The translations under genes and the position numbers were made by a program. The notes beneath the pieces were generated by a model, which saw nothing but the letters and a program-made list of their open reading frames with translations, was not told the DNA's origin and searched no databases. From Lateolabrax maculatus (lineage: Eukaryota > Chordata > Actinopteri > Acropomatiformes > Lateolabracidae), in NCBI GenBank assembly GCA_031216445.1, contig CM062219.1, forward strand, positions 10,388,501-10,452,500: 64,000 nucleotides of DNA, given 5' to 3'. Within the stretch, counting starts at the first letter, position 1. Each line of letters starts with the position of its first letter. This document shows positions 49,801-62,768 of this stretch, piece after piece.

Positions 49801-51469
49801 ACTGAACAAAGGGTGTTTGATATGGATCTCTTTAGACATATAGTTCAGCAAATCATATTTAGATTGATGTAAAATACAGAAGTACACATCCCATAAATAA
49901 TTGAAATATGCCATCAAATTGCCTCTTTCAAGTGAGTATCTGGATGTTTTCATAATCGTTTTGTCATTATTTCTCACTGACAATACCAAATCACAGCTCT
50001 ACAATAACAATACGATGTCTGCCGTCAGTGACTGCACATCCAGTCCAATACAGAAGGTGACAGATAGGCAATACACTCACTCCAAGAAATTTCACACTTT
50101 CTTTTCCAGGAAATCCAAGCTGGTCTCTCATCTCAATATTCAGTAGGGTCAGACTGCCAAAAAAGAAGAACACACAATGTGCCATCTGGTAAATCATAGT
50201 CCTCTCATCAACTCTGTCCAATCTGGAGTCTCTCAAAAAATGACATCAATAAGGTACTTTGACCGGAGGGTAAGATCTTAAAGTAATATTGAACAGATTG
50301 TAAAATTAATAAATAAATAGAACAGAGGAATGGTGCAATATTTTTCAAAATTATTAATTCCTTGTTATCTTTTTATTTTGTTGTCATTTTACTGTGAAAA
50401 ACAAGGAAAGCACTCTATTAAATACTCTCTTAGCACACAAAAAAATGCAATATTTGAAAATAGCTGCCGAACATGAAGCCAGTATTCATGCAGGAGAAAT
50501 GGTGTTTGCTGATGTGTGAAAAGGGGCGATCACAGCCATGCTTGGCTTCACTCCAATGCCCAGATATCCAAACAGGGTCTGGGCCTGTCTATCTGTCTGC
50601 ATTAGCTGGCTACCATCCTGGATTCCGCTGTTCTTGTTTTAGGGTTGGGAGATTTAAACATGACCCGTAATTGAATGCAAAGGGTGCAGGAACCCTGTTT
50701 TTTCTCCAACCAGTCCCTGGTGACTAAGCAGGAGGATCGGACAAACGAGCGGAGTTCACCAGCGTCCACAAGGTGGAAAACGTGGGCGTACGGCAGATGC
50801 AGCTGATTTACATTTAGAGCTGTTAATTGCCCACTTTTGAGTCTTATTACTGGAGTTTTGTACCTGTTTATGTTGCCGGCCCCGTATGTTCCTCTAGGAT
50901 TTAAAATTCATGTACCGTCTCAATCGTCAATCATACTGACAGCTCGAGAGAGGGCTCCAGCTGCCATGGAGGCCAAATGCTTTATAGTTATAACTCTAAA
51001 TATTGCTTGAATTATAATTAATAGAAAGATTATAAAGAGGAGTTTATGACCAAAGTGAATAACAGAAAAAAAACAGAGGAAGAGGAAAATGCTGTATTTT
51101 GTATAAACAAGATGTCACACACACAGACATATACACACATACATAATATATGTTCACCCGATCCCAGACCTTTGTAACTCTGCCACCAAGTTTTCAGTTT
51201 AAGTTTTTTTTTACTCTTTGGTCCCTTTGAGGTCCTCAGACTCCCCTTATAACTGCACTGATGCTTACAACATGCTCTGACAAAAATTAATAGTACTCAA
51301 GCCTCAAAACACAATATTATCCACAGGCTTCTTCAACATAGAAGAACAGTCACATTTTACCTCTGTGTCCTCATTGTCGACGGGTTATCACAGTGCAGAA
51401 AGCTGGGATGCTGAATCAAAATATCTTCCCTGTTCTCTGCAGAACAGCACTTCAGGCAGGCAACTGAGG

Positions 51470-51676
51470 CGGCACAGGAGGTAAAGCGGGTCGTCCACTC
51501 ACTCACAGGGTTGGGGTTCAGTGTCTTGTCCATTGCAAGACACTGAACCCCAAGTTGCTCCCGATGGGCAGGTCAGCATGTGTGAGTGGGTGAATGGGTG
51601 AATGAGAAGCCAGTTGTAAAGTACTTTGTCCATTAAGGTTGAAAAGTGGTATATAAGTGCTGTTCATTTACCATTC
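51470..51676 (+). mobile_element. tRNA-headed SINE, internally rearranged
   Basis: Head 'ggcacaggaggtaaagcgggtcgtccactcac' is the tRNA-like start of a SINE common in percomorphs. The body has 'caagacactgaaccccaagttgctcccgatgg' and the tail 'aaaagtggtatataagtgctgttcatttaccatt'. The B-box region is replaced by an inverted copy of the body segment (51511-51528 versus 51536-51553), so this copy is not intact. Confidence 0.75.
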
Positions 51677-51679
51677 AGA

Positions 51680-54600
51680 AGATTAAACATACAAAAGCAA
51701 GGTGTACTGTGTTTAGTACATCACTCCAGCTTTATGTTAAACACTCAATCTGTGATGAAAGCAAAGGCAAAACAAAGTAATTAACTCTGCAGGGCACTTT
51801 CTGAATGGTCCTGTGGACATTTTCATATTTTTCATAAGGCCTAACTACATAACATGAATATAATATTCATAACTATACTCTTGTAATTCAGAAACGTATG
51901 ACTTGGTTTAATTTATGCCAGGAAGCCAATAAAATCCCACCACTGATATATTCTTAAAAAATTAAATATGTCAAATTTTGATCATTTCATTAAATTTGCC
52001 ATTATGAAACTCATGCATAAATGCCTAAATAACCACGTTACTCAATGACCTGATGATTTCTCTCAGGGTTTCTGAATCAGTAACACTGGTTTTTATCTAA
52101 TGGGAACTATAAGGTGCCCTTTCGTAAATCCTACTTTGGACAAACACCCTGTTCTGTTCAGGGGATCAATGTGTGGAACTCTCCACAGAACTCAAAATGG
52201 ATCATGACTGGGATCATCTAAAATTCAAGTTCAAACAGTTTTTAAAGGGGAACTCCTCCAACTTCATACCTCAAAATCTGTTTACAGGTCTTTGGGAGTA
52301 GTACTGCATATCTAAAGAAAGTTGTGTAAAAATCGTTTGACCCCAATGTCGGTTTGGGCTGAAGACTACAACTTTGAAAATGAAAAGATCTGAGGATCTG
52401 AAGAAGTGAGGTTACCAGACCCCTGTAGCCTGCTCCTTATCTCTGCTTGAGGCTACTGAGGCTACATTAGCCGATATGAGCATAGTGCACCCCAACCTCT
52501 GGCTGAACCGTCAGCGGTTGAGTTGCATTGTGGGGAATGTAAGTGCCAGGTTTTGACAACAAAGAAAGATTTGCTGGATAAAAAAGCATATGTGATCCTG
52601 CTGGATTGATTTTGATCCTTTATTCTTTTAAACTGTCCATCGTGAGTCTGACAATGTCATAGGTGTGCAAGGCCAAAAACGGTTCAACGGATCAATCACG
52701 TATGAATGATCTGGTGCTAGTCATTGAATTTTATGGTAACTTTATTGTCTCACTGTTTGTGTTTTGTGCTGTTTTATAAGCATTTTTTTGTTGAGAGGAT
52801 TCACTTACTCTGTCATATTGAACAGGGTCATAAGATCAATTCTGCATTCTGTATGTCAGAGGTATAACTACCAGCGACATGCACAGGCATGTATGCAGAC
52901 CCAATTCCTGTGTTTCAGTAATGCTCCTTGTGCTTTCTCACCTAAAACAAAACAGGACCAAAAAAAAACAACCTTTTTTTCCAAGTTGAGGTCAAATTCA
53001 TGGGTAGCTCTTATAACATGACTGATGTCTCTAAATGCAGGCACTGAACAGCATGAAGGGCTTGGTGACTTTGGAGGTGGTTGTACACGTTGAATGACAT
53101 ACAGCAGATGAAGGGAAAATGTGACTGAACAGCGTTTCCCCCAGGACTTAACATCAAAGCCTCACCAACAGGAAACATAGTTAATCTCCCTCGTCTTCCT
53201 CCCCAGTGGGGTACTCACAGCACAATGAGGAAAAAATGGGCCAAGTGCACGAGGCCTATAGAAGGATAAACACATATGTACACAAACAAAAGTGCACACT
53301 AGTGAATGCAAACACTCTCACACACAGACCAAAACACAGTATAGTCTTTAACACGTGGATTGTCTATTGCTGCAGACCAAGCCTTTCATATTACTGCCTA
53401 CTTTTTCTTTTGAAATGTCTACTTCAAAATGCTTGTCTCAATCCTTCGGGATTGTAGATCTCAGACTAACTGTTGTGGAGTGTTTACTGGCACAGTGAAA
53501 AAGAAGAATAAATTTCACCTTTCCATATATCAGAGCTGTATCCAGCCATGACTTAGTGCTCTACACTGCACTGAGAGGAGAGAGAATTAAGGACCCAACC
53601 CATCTTAATGGCCTTCCTCCTCTGAAAGGAAGCTATAATTAAAGTTAAGTGAGCAGATGCTGAAAGAAAAGCTTTTTTGTGATAATAAATGTGGTTTTGA
53701 ATTTAACACCTCGGGGTAGAGGAACCCTATCTAAATGACCCTGAGGCCCCTGCCACTTCTACAGTACGCCATAATGCTTTAAAGTGCGGTGACAACACCC
53801 TCCTCCACTTTTCACCGGGCTCTCCTCCCCTCCCAGCCTGCTGGCTAAGGTTGAAATCCTTCTGTTTCAGAGGAGATTAGGTTACTGCACTTAAGTGTAG
53901 CAACAATATCGATGAAATTGAGACCAGTAGTGTTTGCATTGTACCTACAACATAGCTAACACCAACAGTAGAAAGAGCTGTGGGAAGAAAAACATGGTCA
54001 CTGAAGCTTTATCACAACATTTCTTTTTTTGGGCAGAAATCTCTCTGAGTGCCATACTGTCAAAATGCAAATGATTTATTTGAAATTCTTGCTAGCAAGC
54101 ACACATTTGCATTTTAAACATTTGCAAAGAAATGGCACTTTTTAAGAATTTGTGCTTTCAAATGGAAATAACAAATCTCTGTTTGCAGTTAAAAGTGGTT
54201 GTGAGATTATTTGCACTGTTATTATTACAGTAGGTCAACTGCCATTGAAGCACAGAGGGATTTTGTGATATTTTTTAAATATATTTTTTACATCATCTAG
54301 TTTCCTCCAATACATTATGAATAAATAGTCATCATTCTCATATGAATAGGGTTGGAGTAGTACACAATTTGGATGAAATCCAAATTTTCAAACGACTCCT
54401 TTCTCTCAGTTCCTCTTCACTAGTTGATGAGGTGAAGTGCTCAGTGTTTGATTTCAACCTTTTTTAATTGAGGTTCATCCAGAGGGTAAGAAGACCCTTC
54501 AGGGACTGGAAGGGGAAGACCCCCTGCTATAGTCAGTGTAACCTGGAGCACAAACAGAGCAGGGGTCCTGGGCTATAACCCGCCCCCTGCCCAAAAAGGA

Positions 54601-57600
54601 CCCTACCAGATCCCGTCTCCCCTGTTTCTGAGCCTGAAGTGAAGTCTGCCTGAAAGCCGGAGCTCTCCCGCCACAGTGCATATCAGCAGGGGTCCGGTGA
54701 AAAGCTCTTCAGGCTCCAATCTGGTGCAGAGAAACAACAAAAATGCAATTAAAGCCTTCTTTTGTTTTTTCATAAACACCCCCTCACTGTCTGGTTTCTA
54801 CTACTAGAGCAGTCAGATCAATAACATGATCGTCTGTAATAGCTGTTCATTTTCACACTACTGGTTCGTGTTAAATATACAAAGCAAGAACTGTCCAGGT
54901 GCAATTTGTCTGCAGCATTTTTAAATATGCTGTTCTAAAACATTCTGCCTAATTGTTAAGCCAAACGGGATTTGGGAACATTTGCTTTTTACTTTTTATA
55001 GCATTTTTTTATTTGTTCATTACCCCACTGAGCAAAGACATGGTATTTACTCATTGCTGTGCTTTACAGCTTAGAACTAAAAGAGATTTGTGGAACAATA
55101 TACTGTATGTACAAGGTACAAAAATAAATCCCTGCTTAATATACAAAAACTTCCATTAACAGTTACTTACTTTTACATGAATGGAGCTGCACAAACTGCT
55201 TATATGCCAAAGAAATATGATTAAGTGTGTCTTGTCTCTCTGTTGGTAGCGCATGTTTATTTACAAATTAAAATCCTTACCTATCAGGACTGTAAGTGCT
55301 TTATGAGCTGAATAATTTAATGCACTGTGACTGTGATTGTGTGTGTGTTTACGTGTGTTATGTCAGTGAGTGTGTGTGACCATGGAGGGGGAGGAGAAAA
55401 TATTTTGATTTACATTTTTCCTGCTTGGTTTGCATATTGTTCCCCTTCGGCAACAACCTATTAATGAGACAAGCAGGTCATTCCCAGAAAAGGATGCTTA
55501 CCATGCGACTACACATGAACAGACACATGCTTTTTGCCCTCTTTTGTGTTGAGTGCACGCACACAGACACTCACACACAACTGTAGAAAAGGCGCACACA
55601 TTTACCACACAGGCAGAGATCGACTTCAACTTTCCCTCTCTATGCTTCTCTTCGCTCATTCACGGCCTCTAGAGAGTCCAAAGTAAATCAGCTGTTCTTT
55701 GATTGATTTGACCTTGTGCTGACAGTTTGCGTCCATGCCTAGGTTGCAGATGGAAGGGGCAGTAATGGCTTGCATTTTTGCAACACGGATGTAAAACCCA
55801 GCTCTCCATGTCCACCCCCTTCTCCCTGAGTTCCTCGCTCTTTGTGTTTACATGTCCCCCCTGCTCTGCAGCTGTGCAGATCAGATGGCTGATACATTAA
55901 TGGGACCTGTGCTGAGTAATGGGGCAGGATTGGAGTTTGACACACTGACCCCACCCATCAGTGCTCTTTGCCACCAGGAACCACACAGGATGCTCTCTGG
56001 GAAATGTCTCTACTGCTTATTGGAATTTCTTTGATGAGTTTCGGGTTACAGAAGAACATGATCTGTGTCTTCCAACGGATTTAAAGTGACTCTGTTATGT
56101 TGGTCTGTGCATCATAAGAGTTGATAAAAGTTTAATTTTTACTATGGCAGCATTCATCCAGGTAATTCTTTTCTTGGATTTCCTCCTCCACCTTGAGGCA
56201 GATCACTTATGCAGAATTTGTCAGTAGAGCAATGTTTCTCTAAGATGTTTAAATGAAGTAATTTGGCCTTTTGTTGCCCTGGAATGAGACAGTTTCTCAT
56301 GCAATATCATGTGAGTGGAATGTGAAAGAGTGTAATGGATTCCTGTGTGAGCCTTCATTAGGTGTGTTTACAGTAGCTCTCTCAGTCTGACTGCATTACA
56401 ACCCGGCGTTGCTCCCCCCTCAAGCGTTCATAAATCATTGTTAACAGACAGACCTGACATCCTGCTCATACATCACCACGCAGGCCTTTACTCCTCCGTA
56501 ATTCAAACGCTAGATGTACAAACATCCCTGGCTGTGTCATGTCAGTTCAAAACATAGCTGAAACTCACACCCTAACAAAGAACAACAGGCCCGACTTCCA
56601 GACGAGTGAGATGAAAGAATCTTAGAGAAAGTGGAGAGCACTTATGCTTCAGAACATTATGCTACCCTTTCTTTTCTCATCTAAAAGGAATTTGGATTTT
56701 TGCATGATCCTGCCAAACTGAGACTGCCAAATGACAGTGATTCAGACTACTGTGAAACTATTAATTAGATGGTTGTTGTATAGGAAGGGGCAACAGAGAA
56801 ATAATTATTATGAAAAAACAACCCCAAACTTTTTGCGAAAAATCATGATTTTAGAATGTGTACTCCAGTAGCTTACTTCCAATATGTTTTTTGTTCTACA
56901 TAAACATTAGGGACATTTAAAAAATAGGAAATGTAAAATGTTCAAAATGTTTGACAGATTCATGGGGCTTTAGGTTATTAAAGACATGAAAGATAAATTT
57001 AAGTATGAAATCTGCCTTTCCCCTCCTTCCCAATTACATCCAAACATTGCTTGGCAGCCATCTGGCTGATTGGAATCAGTGTTGCTTCTGCTTTGCCAAG
57101 ACTCCAGTTGTTGCCCAACTGTCACTTCACCTAAAGCAAAGGACCTTTAATGCGGCTTACTTTCACAGGGATTTTATGACAAAACAAATATTGGTGTGAT
57201 ATGTGATCTAATTACATATTATACTAATTTATAATCAGAAATAGGCCTATTCATAGCAACACAAGTGTTGTGTGTGTAATTGAGGCTGAATCATTTGGCA
57301 CAGTACTGAGGACGTTTGTGCACAGTTCTTTAAGAGTTTCCATCGATATCGTTGATTATTGTCCACCATTTTGCCATAATGACAAAACAGACGGAGAAGT
57401 CTCCTCATTGATCACTTACTAGCTGCTTTTAAACCATCAATACCTTTTAAAGCACCACTTAAGATGAGGAACATATGTCTCCCTGTTGTCTAGCTGAGTG
57501 CTATGGTTGTAACGAGCTGAAGACCAGCAGAAACTATATTGACTTTAAGACATGCAATAGCAAATTCACAAAACTTAACAAACAACAATACATGATGTAA
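51680..57600. other. Non-coding stretch, no gene recognised
   Basis: Apart from the dispersed repeat near 52.2 kb and GT/CA-rich DNA near 55.34-55.59 kb, it is unique AT-rich sequence. 56.38-56.56 kb is less AT-biased and contains no repeat signature. Confidence 0.5.
52238..52690 (+). repeat. Teleost interspersed repeat (AAAGGGGAACTCC family)
   Basis: Begins 'aaaggggaactcctccaacttcatacctcaaaatctgtttacaggtcttt' and continues 'gtagcctgctccttatctctgcttgaggctac', phrases I recognise as a dispersed fish element. Right end uncertain; no coding frame. Confidence 0.5.
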
Positions 57601-57606
57601 ATAACA

Positions 57607-58117
57607 TTTAAAGGATAAGTTCAGTTTTTTTTTTAAGTCTTAAAACAGCACTTGCATGCACACACAATTAAACTGTTTTTGGTCACTTATTCTTCCTGTC
57701 TATACTGGATGAAAGGAGATATTTTCCTTATTCTACTCTAATGTAAGAGATGGGGGACAGAACATGCAGTCCTCGTTCTCTGCAAAAATGGATTGTAAAG
57801 ATCAGCTGAAGTTAATATGAGGCGTTGGCAGACAATTAAGTGGGTAACTTTCAAAGTTACAGTCTTTTTAGTCTTTTACTAACAAGACTATATTTTTGGA
57901 AGATACCATCTTTATATATCTATCCCAGACTGCTGAAGCCACATATAAGATTCAGCTAAACAAGGAACGAGGACTGTGGATTTTGTCCCCCATCACTTGT
58001 GGAACACACAGTGGAATCACACTAGAAAGGGATATCTTCAGGGCCAGTAATGTACATATAGACATATGAGTGGTATTTTAAGATACACTTGAAAAAAATG
58101 CAAACCAATCCTTTAAA
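57607..58117. mobile_element. MITE-like element with TTTAAAGGAT termini
   Basis: Left end TTTAAAGGATAAGTTC; right end AATCCTTTAAA, the reverse complement of TTTAAAGGATT. The inner sequence ('cttattcttcctgtctatactgg', 'gatatcttcagggccagtaatg') matches a family I recognise in percomorphs. About 510 bp, no protein frame. Confidence 0.6.
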
Positions 58118-58251
58118 AGAAGCATTCCAGGTGAACCTGACCCTCATTAAAAAAGCTGATTGAAGGCATGGCCGAAAAAAAAAAAAACATATCCACCAAG
58201 TGTGTCAGTTCAACCAGTTCAGACAACTGGATATTTATTTGTGTTTTTCAA

Positions 58252-58276
58252 GATATATATACTATATATATATATG
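58252..58276. repeat. (AT)n microsatellite
   Basis: AT dinucleotide run with one interruption. Confidence 0.85.
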
Positions 58277-58299
58277 ACATTATAAGCCTTCACCCACTT

Positions 58300-58690
58300 C
58301 AAGATAGTGCTAGAAGAAAAGTTAAAACATCACCAGTTAATTTTGGGAAGGATATGATTGTCTGTACCAAATTTCATGACAATCCATCCAATGATATGGA
58401 AAGAAGCTGAGGACAAAAAAATACTAATGTTAACGTCATGGAGGCACATGAGGAAAAGTCAGGCGATCTCTAAAGTTGCTATTGAATTTATGAATTTGGA
58501 ACCAAAAACGTCTGCACAAAATTTTGTGTCAATCCATGAAGTAGGTGTTGAGGTATTTTACAGGATAAATGAAAACTCTGATCGTGGTGACTAGAGGAAA
58601 AGTCAATATGATTCATTCTCTGGGGGCCATGAATTTTGGACCAAAGTGGTGGACCAACCGACTGACAATGCCATCTATTGAGTCACAATG
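58300..58690 (-). repeat. Teleost dispersed repeat, diverged reverse copy
   Basis: The reverse complement contains 'catcattggatggattgtcatgaaatttggtacaga', 'ggcccccagagaatgaat' and 'gacttttcctcta', the same phrases as the 3.4-kb copy. More decayed, with about three units. Confidence 0.6.
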
Positions 58691-61035
58691 CTAACGTGGT
58701 TAAAAAAAAACTCACTCGAATCTTTGTCTTTGAAAAAAATGGACAGATTAATGTCCCATTTCTAAATGTTTATTAGGCTTGGGAGGTGAGATCATTCACT
58801 GAGCAAGATAATGAAATAGTTTACAAAGAGCCACTTTGGCTGTGGGAAGTCTCTAGACTTAAGTACCTCCCAAGGATCAAAATCAGCCACTATCATCTGT
58901 AATGTGATGCAATTTTCTCTTGATTAGGCTTGAGTTTATGTTGATAAAAGCCTATTCTTTGCCAGCAAATATCTCACTCTGGACTTCTATTAGAATATAA
59001 TTTTCACAAAGCTGTTATTGGATTTGATAATACTGAAATTTGGTACATACAGCACATCTTCTTGGCTGGCAAACACTGGGGACTGGGGAATTAAATAGCA
59101 TAATGATTATAATGAATGACAATGGTCTGTGGTCATTTAGTGACATCTATTCCTATTTCATAAAACATGTCATGAGACTATTAGAACTAATTAGCTGAGC
59201 ATGCTAATGTCAGTGAAAGCTGGTTAGTATCAGAATACACTTGACTTTATTAACCCTAACCCATATTTTGCATTTTTAACAGAAGGAGAATGATGTGTGT
59301 AAAATAGTTTCGAGTGAGGTGCCATTAGGTGCATAGAAATAATACAGTGGTACATTTTACATGGATTGCCCAAATTAAAACACATGAGTATCAACATATG
59401 GGTTTTAAGGCTCACATAATAATCTGTAAAAATAAAAAAAAGTTCATCCCAATTAGCAGTCAACAATATCCCAGTTGTTTATTGAGTTGAAATAGGCCTA
59501 TCATAATTTACATTATTCATAAATACCTATAAAAATAAACTTTCAACGTGGTCACTCGAGAAGAACGAGTAATCATGATTGAAATGGAATTTGTACTTGT
59601 CGTTCATGGTTCATAAACTGTGTTAGATTGTGTTATTCATCCGTCTTAGAACTAATGATGAGCACAGTACATCAAATCAAAAATATTTGTCCTAATTTTT
59701 CTTGATGGGGGTTTTCATTGTTTTGAACTTATATCTATAAACTTTCTATAAATCTAAAGTAGCATTTTGTGGTAAATATCAAGAGATTTGAAATGTCAAA
59801 GAATGCAAAATAACACCTCATCTACATCTTAATTTTGTAGGCAGAAGTGATAGTACACAGTGGATCTTTTTCTGACATTTACCAGTCAAAGTGTGTGATG
59901 TTTTTTTTCTTTACTCTCTCATATTCATGACAGATCACTCATTAATTTATGCTTATCCACATGTGTGAACTCCTCATATTCTTGTAAAAGGGGGAAAAAG
60001 AAAATCTAAAGATGAAACAATTTTCTGTCAGCCCACTGCTCTAGTTTACAGCAGCGTTTATTACCCAAAGCCAAAGTCCCACCTCCTCCTCTCACTGTCC
60101 TTGACACACTTACCCAAGGTGACACGCTGACCCCATCAGCTGGTGCTGTACACATCCCATAGGGGGGCATAACACCCTGCACCCCTACAGCATCTATCTC
60201 CTGGTCCCATGTGCCTCTGTGTGGCCCCCTTCAAATGCCTTGGGCTGTCCCTTGGACAATTCCCTCTCAAGGAGTGATTAATGCCTGTTTACTTCAGAAA
60301 GGCCACACCATTTCCCCGGATGGGAGGTGGGGACTGTAGAAAAGGAAAAAGAACGAGAAGGAAAGAGGAAATGAACGGGGATGAAACAGATGTATGGATG
60401 GCGGACTGTGAGATGCTGCAGTGCTGTATATGCCAAGAGAGTCTGGCCTCTGAGCCGAGGTGAGCAAAAGATAATCAGAAGCTTTTATATAGTTAGCAAA
60501 GGCCATGCAGGAACCTCTGTGGATTTGAGTCACAGCACGCTGTGGCAAGAGAGTAAATACTTTTCTTCAAGGATGTATTCAGTGTTTATTAAACAATGAA
60601 TCACAGACATCCCGTAACTGCCTTGTGGATATTGTTGTTCTGTTCTCCTGTTGAAATGCCACTAGTCCAGGCTGCTGACCGTAATCTAAGCCTTGATGGG
60701 CTTCAGTTTCACAGTAAACTAACAATAGGCTCAGAAACTCTGAACTCTGCTGAACAAAAATGAATACATCTTACTGTATATCGACATTTAGTTCCATGGT
60801 AAAGAGAGAAAACAGTTGGATGACAAACAACTAATTTCTTTTTTTTTCTCCAGGAATAAACTTTGCATTAACGCTTTTTGCATGATATACAAGACGCTAT
60901 CTACAATCAGTAAATTGGCTGTGCATATGTATGAGCAGTTGGCTTGTGTGTGAACTGCTTATGTTTGGCACTGCGTCTTACATTGCTTTTGATGTTTCTG
61001 TGATAAAGAAATGTGCCCAAGAGGGATTAATGAAG

Positions 61036-61053
61036 TACTACTACTACTACTAC
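61036..61053. repeat. (CTA)n microsatellite
   Basis: Five to six CTA units. Confidence 0.85.
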
Positions 61054-62491
61054 AACAACTAGGCTTACTGCTACTAAATCAGTAGCTGTGAATCTTTTTG
61101 GTCGTATTTCTGCTCAGATTGTGATATCTGCTTGGCTCAGATCTGATCTAGGAATCTTTGGACAGATACTAAACAGAGTGGAGCTTGAAGCTTTGATCCA
61201 GAGACCACAGCCCAGCCAAACCTGGGCAGTGGAGAAGATATAAGATGTGTTGTGGGGGGATATCTGGTCTGTGGCACAGCACCTTCCTCCAGGCACACTG
61301 TTCAAATAAGAAGTCTGAACTATCAGTGGCTGGTGCACAGGGTCAAGGTCTGGCTTGCGTCATCAGTCATGCTGGAGCAACCCTGGTGGTCTAAGTAGCT
61401 GCAGCATGCCAATATAATCAAAGCCAGTACTCTTAGTACTCTATTGGTACTGTATGTGGTAAGTAAAAACAGCATTGATAAACCTTTTTCAGGCTTCTCT
61501 CGTGGAAGCGCAACAGAAATTAAATTTCAGATAAAACTGGTCAACTTTTAGGTGCATTGTATTTAATTTCCATGTTTTGCCCTGATAGTTAGAATATTTA
61601 AAACCCCATGCCTCTCTCTGAACACTATCTGAAACAAAAAATAATGAATAAATTAAACATTCCCCATGTTGACATGTTCACTGGTTGTGTAAAGTTAATT
61701 AATTTAAAGGCCAGCAAATTATTTCAGAGCGATACTTTGAAACCAAGAAACAAATTTTGTGTCAAGAAAATATGGAAAGAAAACAGATTTTAGCGCTGTG
61801 CCATTGAACAACAATGTACTTTCATCACATCACTTACAGATAACTGAGTTGATAATTAAACTCCACGAACGATGCATTTTATTTAAACAATTGCAAATGT
61901 AATGAATCTCTGATTTTAGTCTTTAGTCAAGCACCCCACCCAGTGCTTGTGCACTGATTGTGTAACTGTCATGTTGAAACACACTCCTGGTGGCAGCAGA
62001 GTCTTTGGCTCTGTGTGTTTTACAGGGTGACTCACAGTCGTGATGGACAGGCAAATCGATATTTTGACTTTGGCCACTGGATTTTCTCTTACAGGAGGAG
62101 CAACGATAATGGAAGAGGACTGTAAATAAGTGGAAGGTTCTTGACAAATGAATCCATTAACATTTGCCTGTGTCGCCTGGCGAGCAGATTTGCTGTTTTA
62201 TGGAGCAGGAAAAAAGAGCTAGTAAATCTGAGGGCGCTGTAAGGGTGAGGAGCTGAGAGCTGGCTGGGGAACACATCTCCCATGATGCAGCACTTTATCT
62301 CCCTCCCAAATGGCATCTTTATCTGCCTAAATTAAGTTTTGATTCCTTGCCACATACGGAGCTGCAAATCACTTTTAATACTGATATCAAGAGCAGCAGT
62401 AAAGTGTGCCCAAAGCGATGGAAAGCAGCTTTATTGTGTGGCACACAGTGCCTTCACCACCATTCACTGTGTCTCTGTGCCTCACAGTTGT

Positions 62492-62512
62492 AAAAAAAAA
62501 AAAAAAAAAAAA
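62492..62512. repeat. A21 homopolymer
   Basis: 21 consecutive A; no retro-copy recognised beside it. Confidence 0.95.
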
Positions 62513-62745
62513 CCTGCCCCAAACCACTGCTTTGTGTGCAAATCATATTATGCCATTTGTCATCATTCAAATTCCCCTCTATCCTGCAGCTCTGCACACA
62601 GAGTACCTTCAACTACCTGTAACTCTGTGGATGAGGAAGCAGGATACCCCCAAAGGTGACTTAATTTATAGCTGTGATTAATTTCCAATTCCATTTTCAC
62701 TCAGTGATGTTTATCTTTAAAATTAGAAAGAAGCTGAGGCCTATT

Positions 62746-62768
62746 TGTGTGTGTGTGTGTCTGTGTGG
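62746..62768. repeat. (GT)n microsatellite with G-rich flank
   Basis: GT run followed by a G-rich strand (62769-62800, ggagggggatgggttggggttgggg). Confidence 0.9.

Larger units (their letters stand above)
45480..51465. other. Non-coding stretch, no gene recognised
   Basis: Holds the 46.24-kb palindrome, a GT array, exon-like acceptor/stop segments at 48.18 kb (plus) and 49.43-49.57 kb (minus), and a less AT-biased block at 50.72-50.96 kb with no repeat signature. Confidence 0.5.

Noticed and set aside
60281..60470. Short frame ending at GAG-GTGAGC with Cys pairs resembling a RING start
   Set aside because: Too short, no acceptor or partner exon, and ring spacing not demonstrable.
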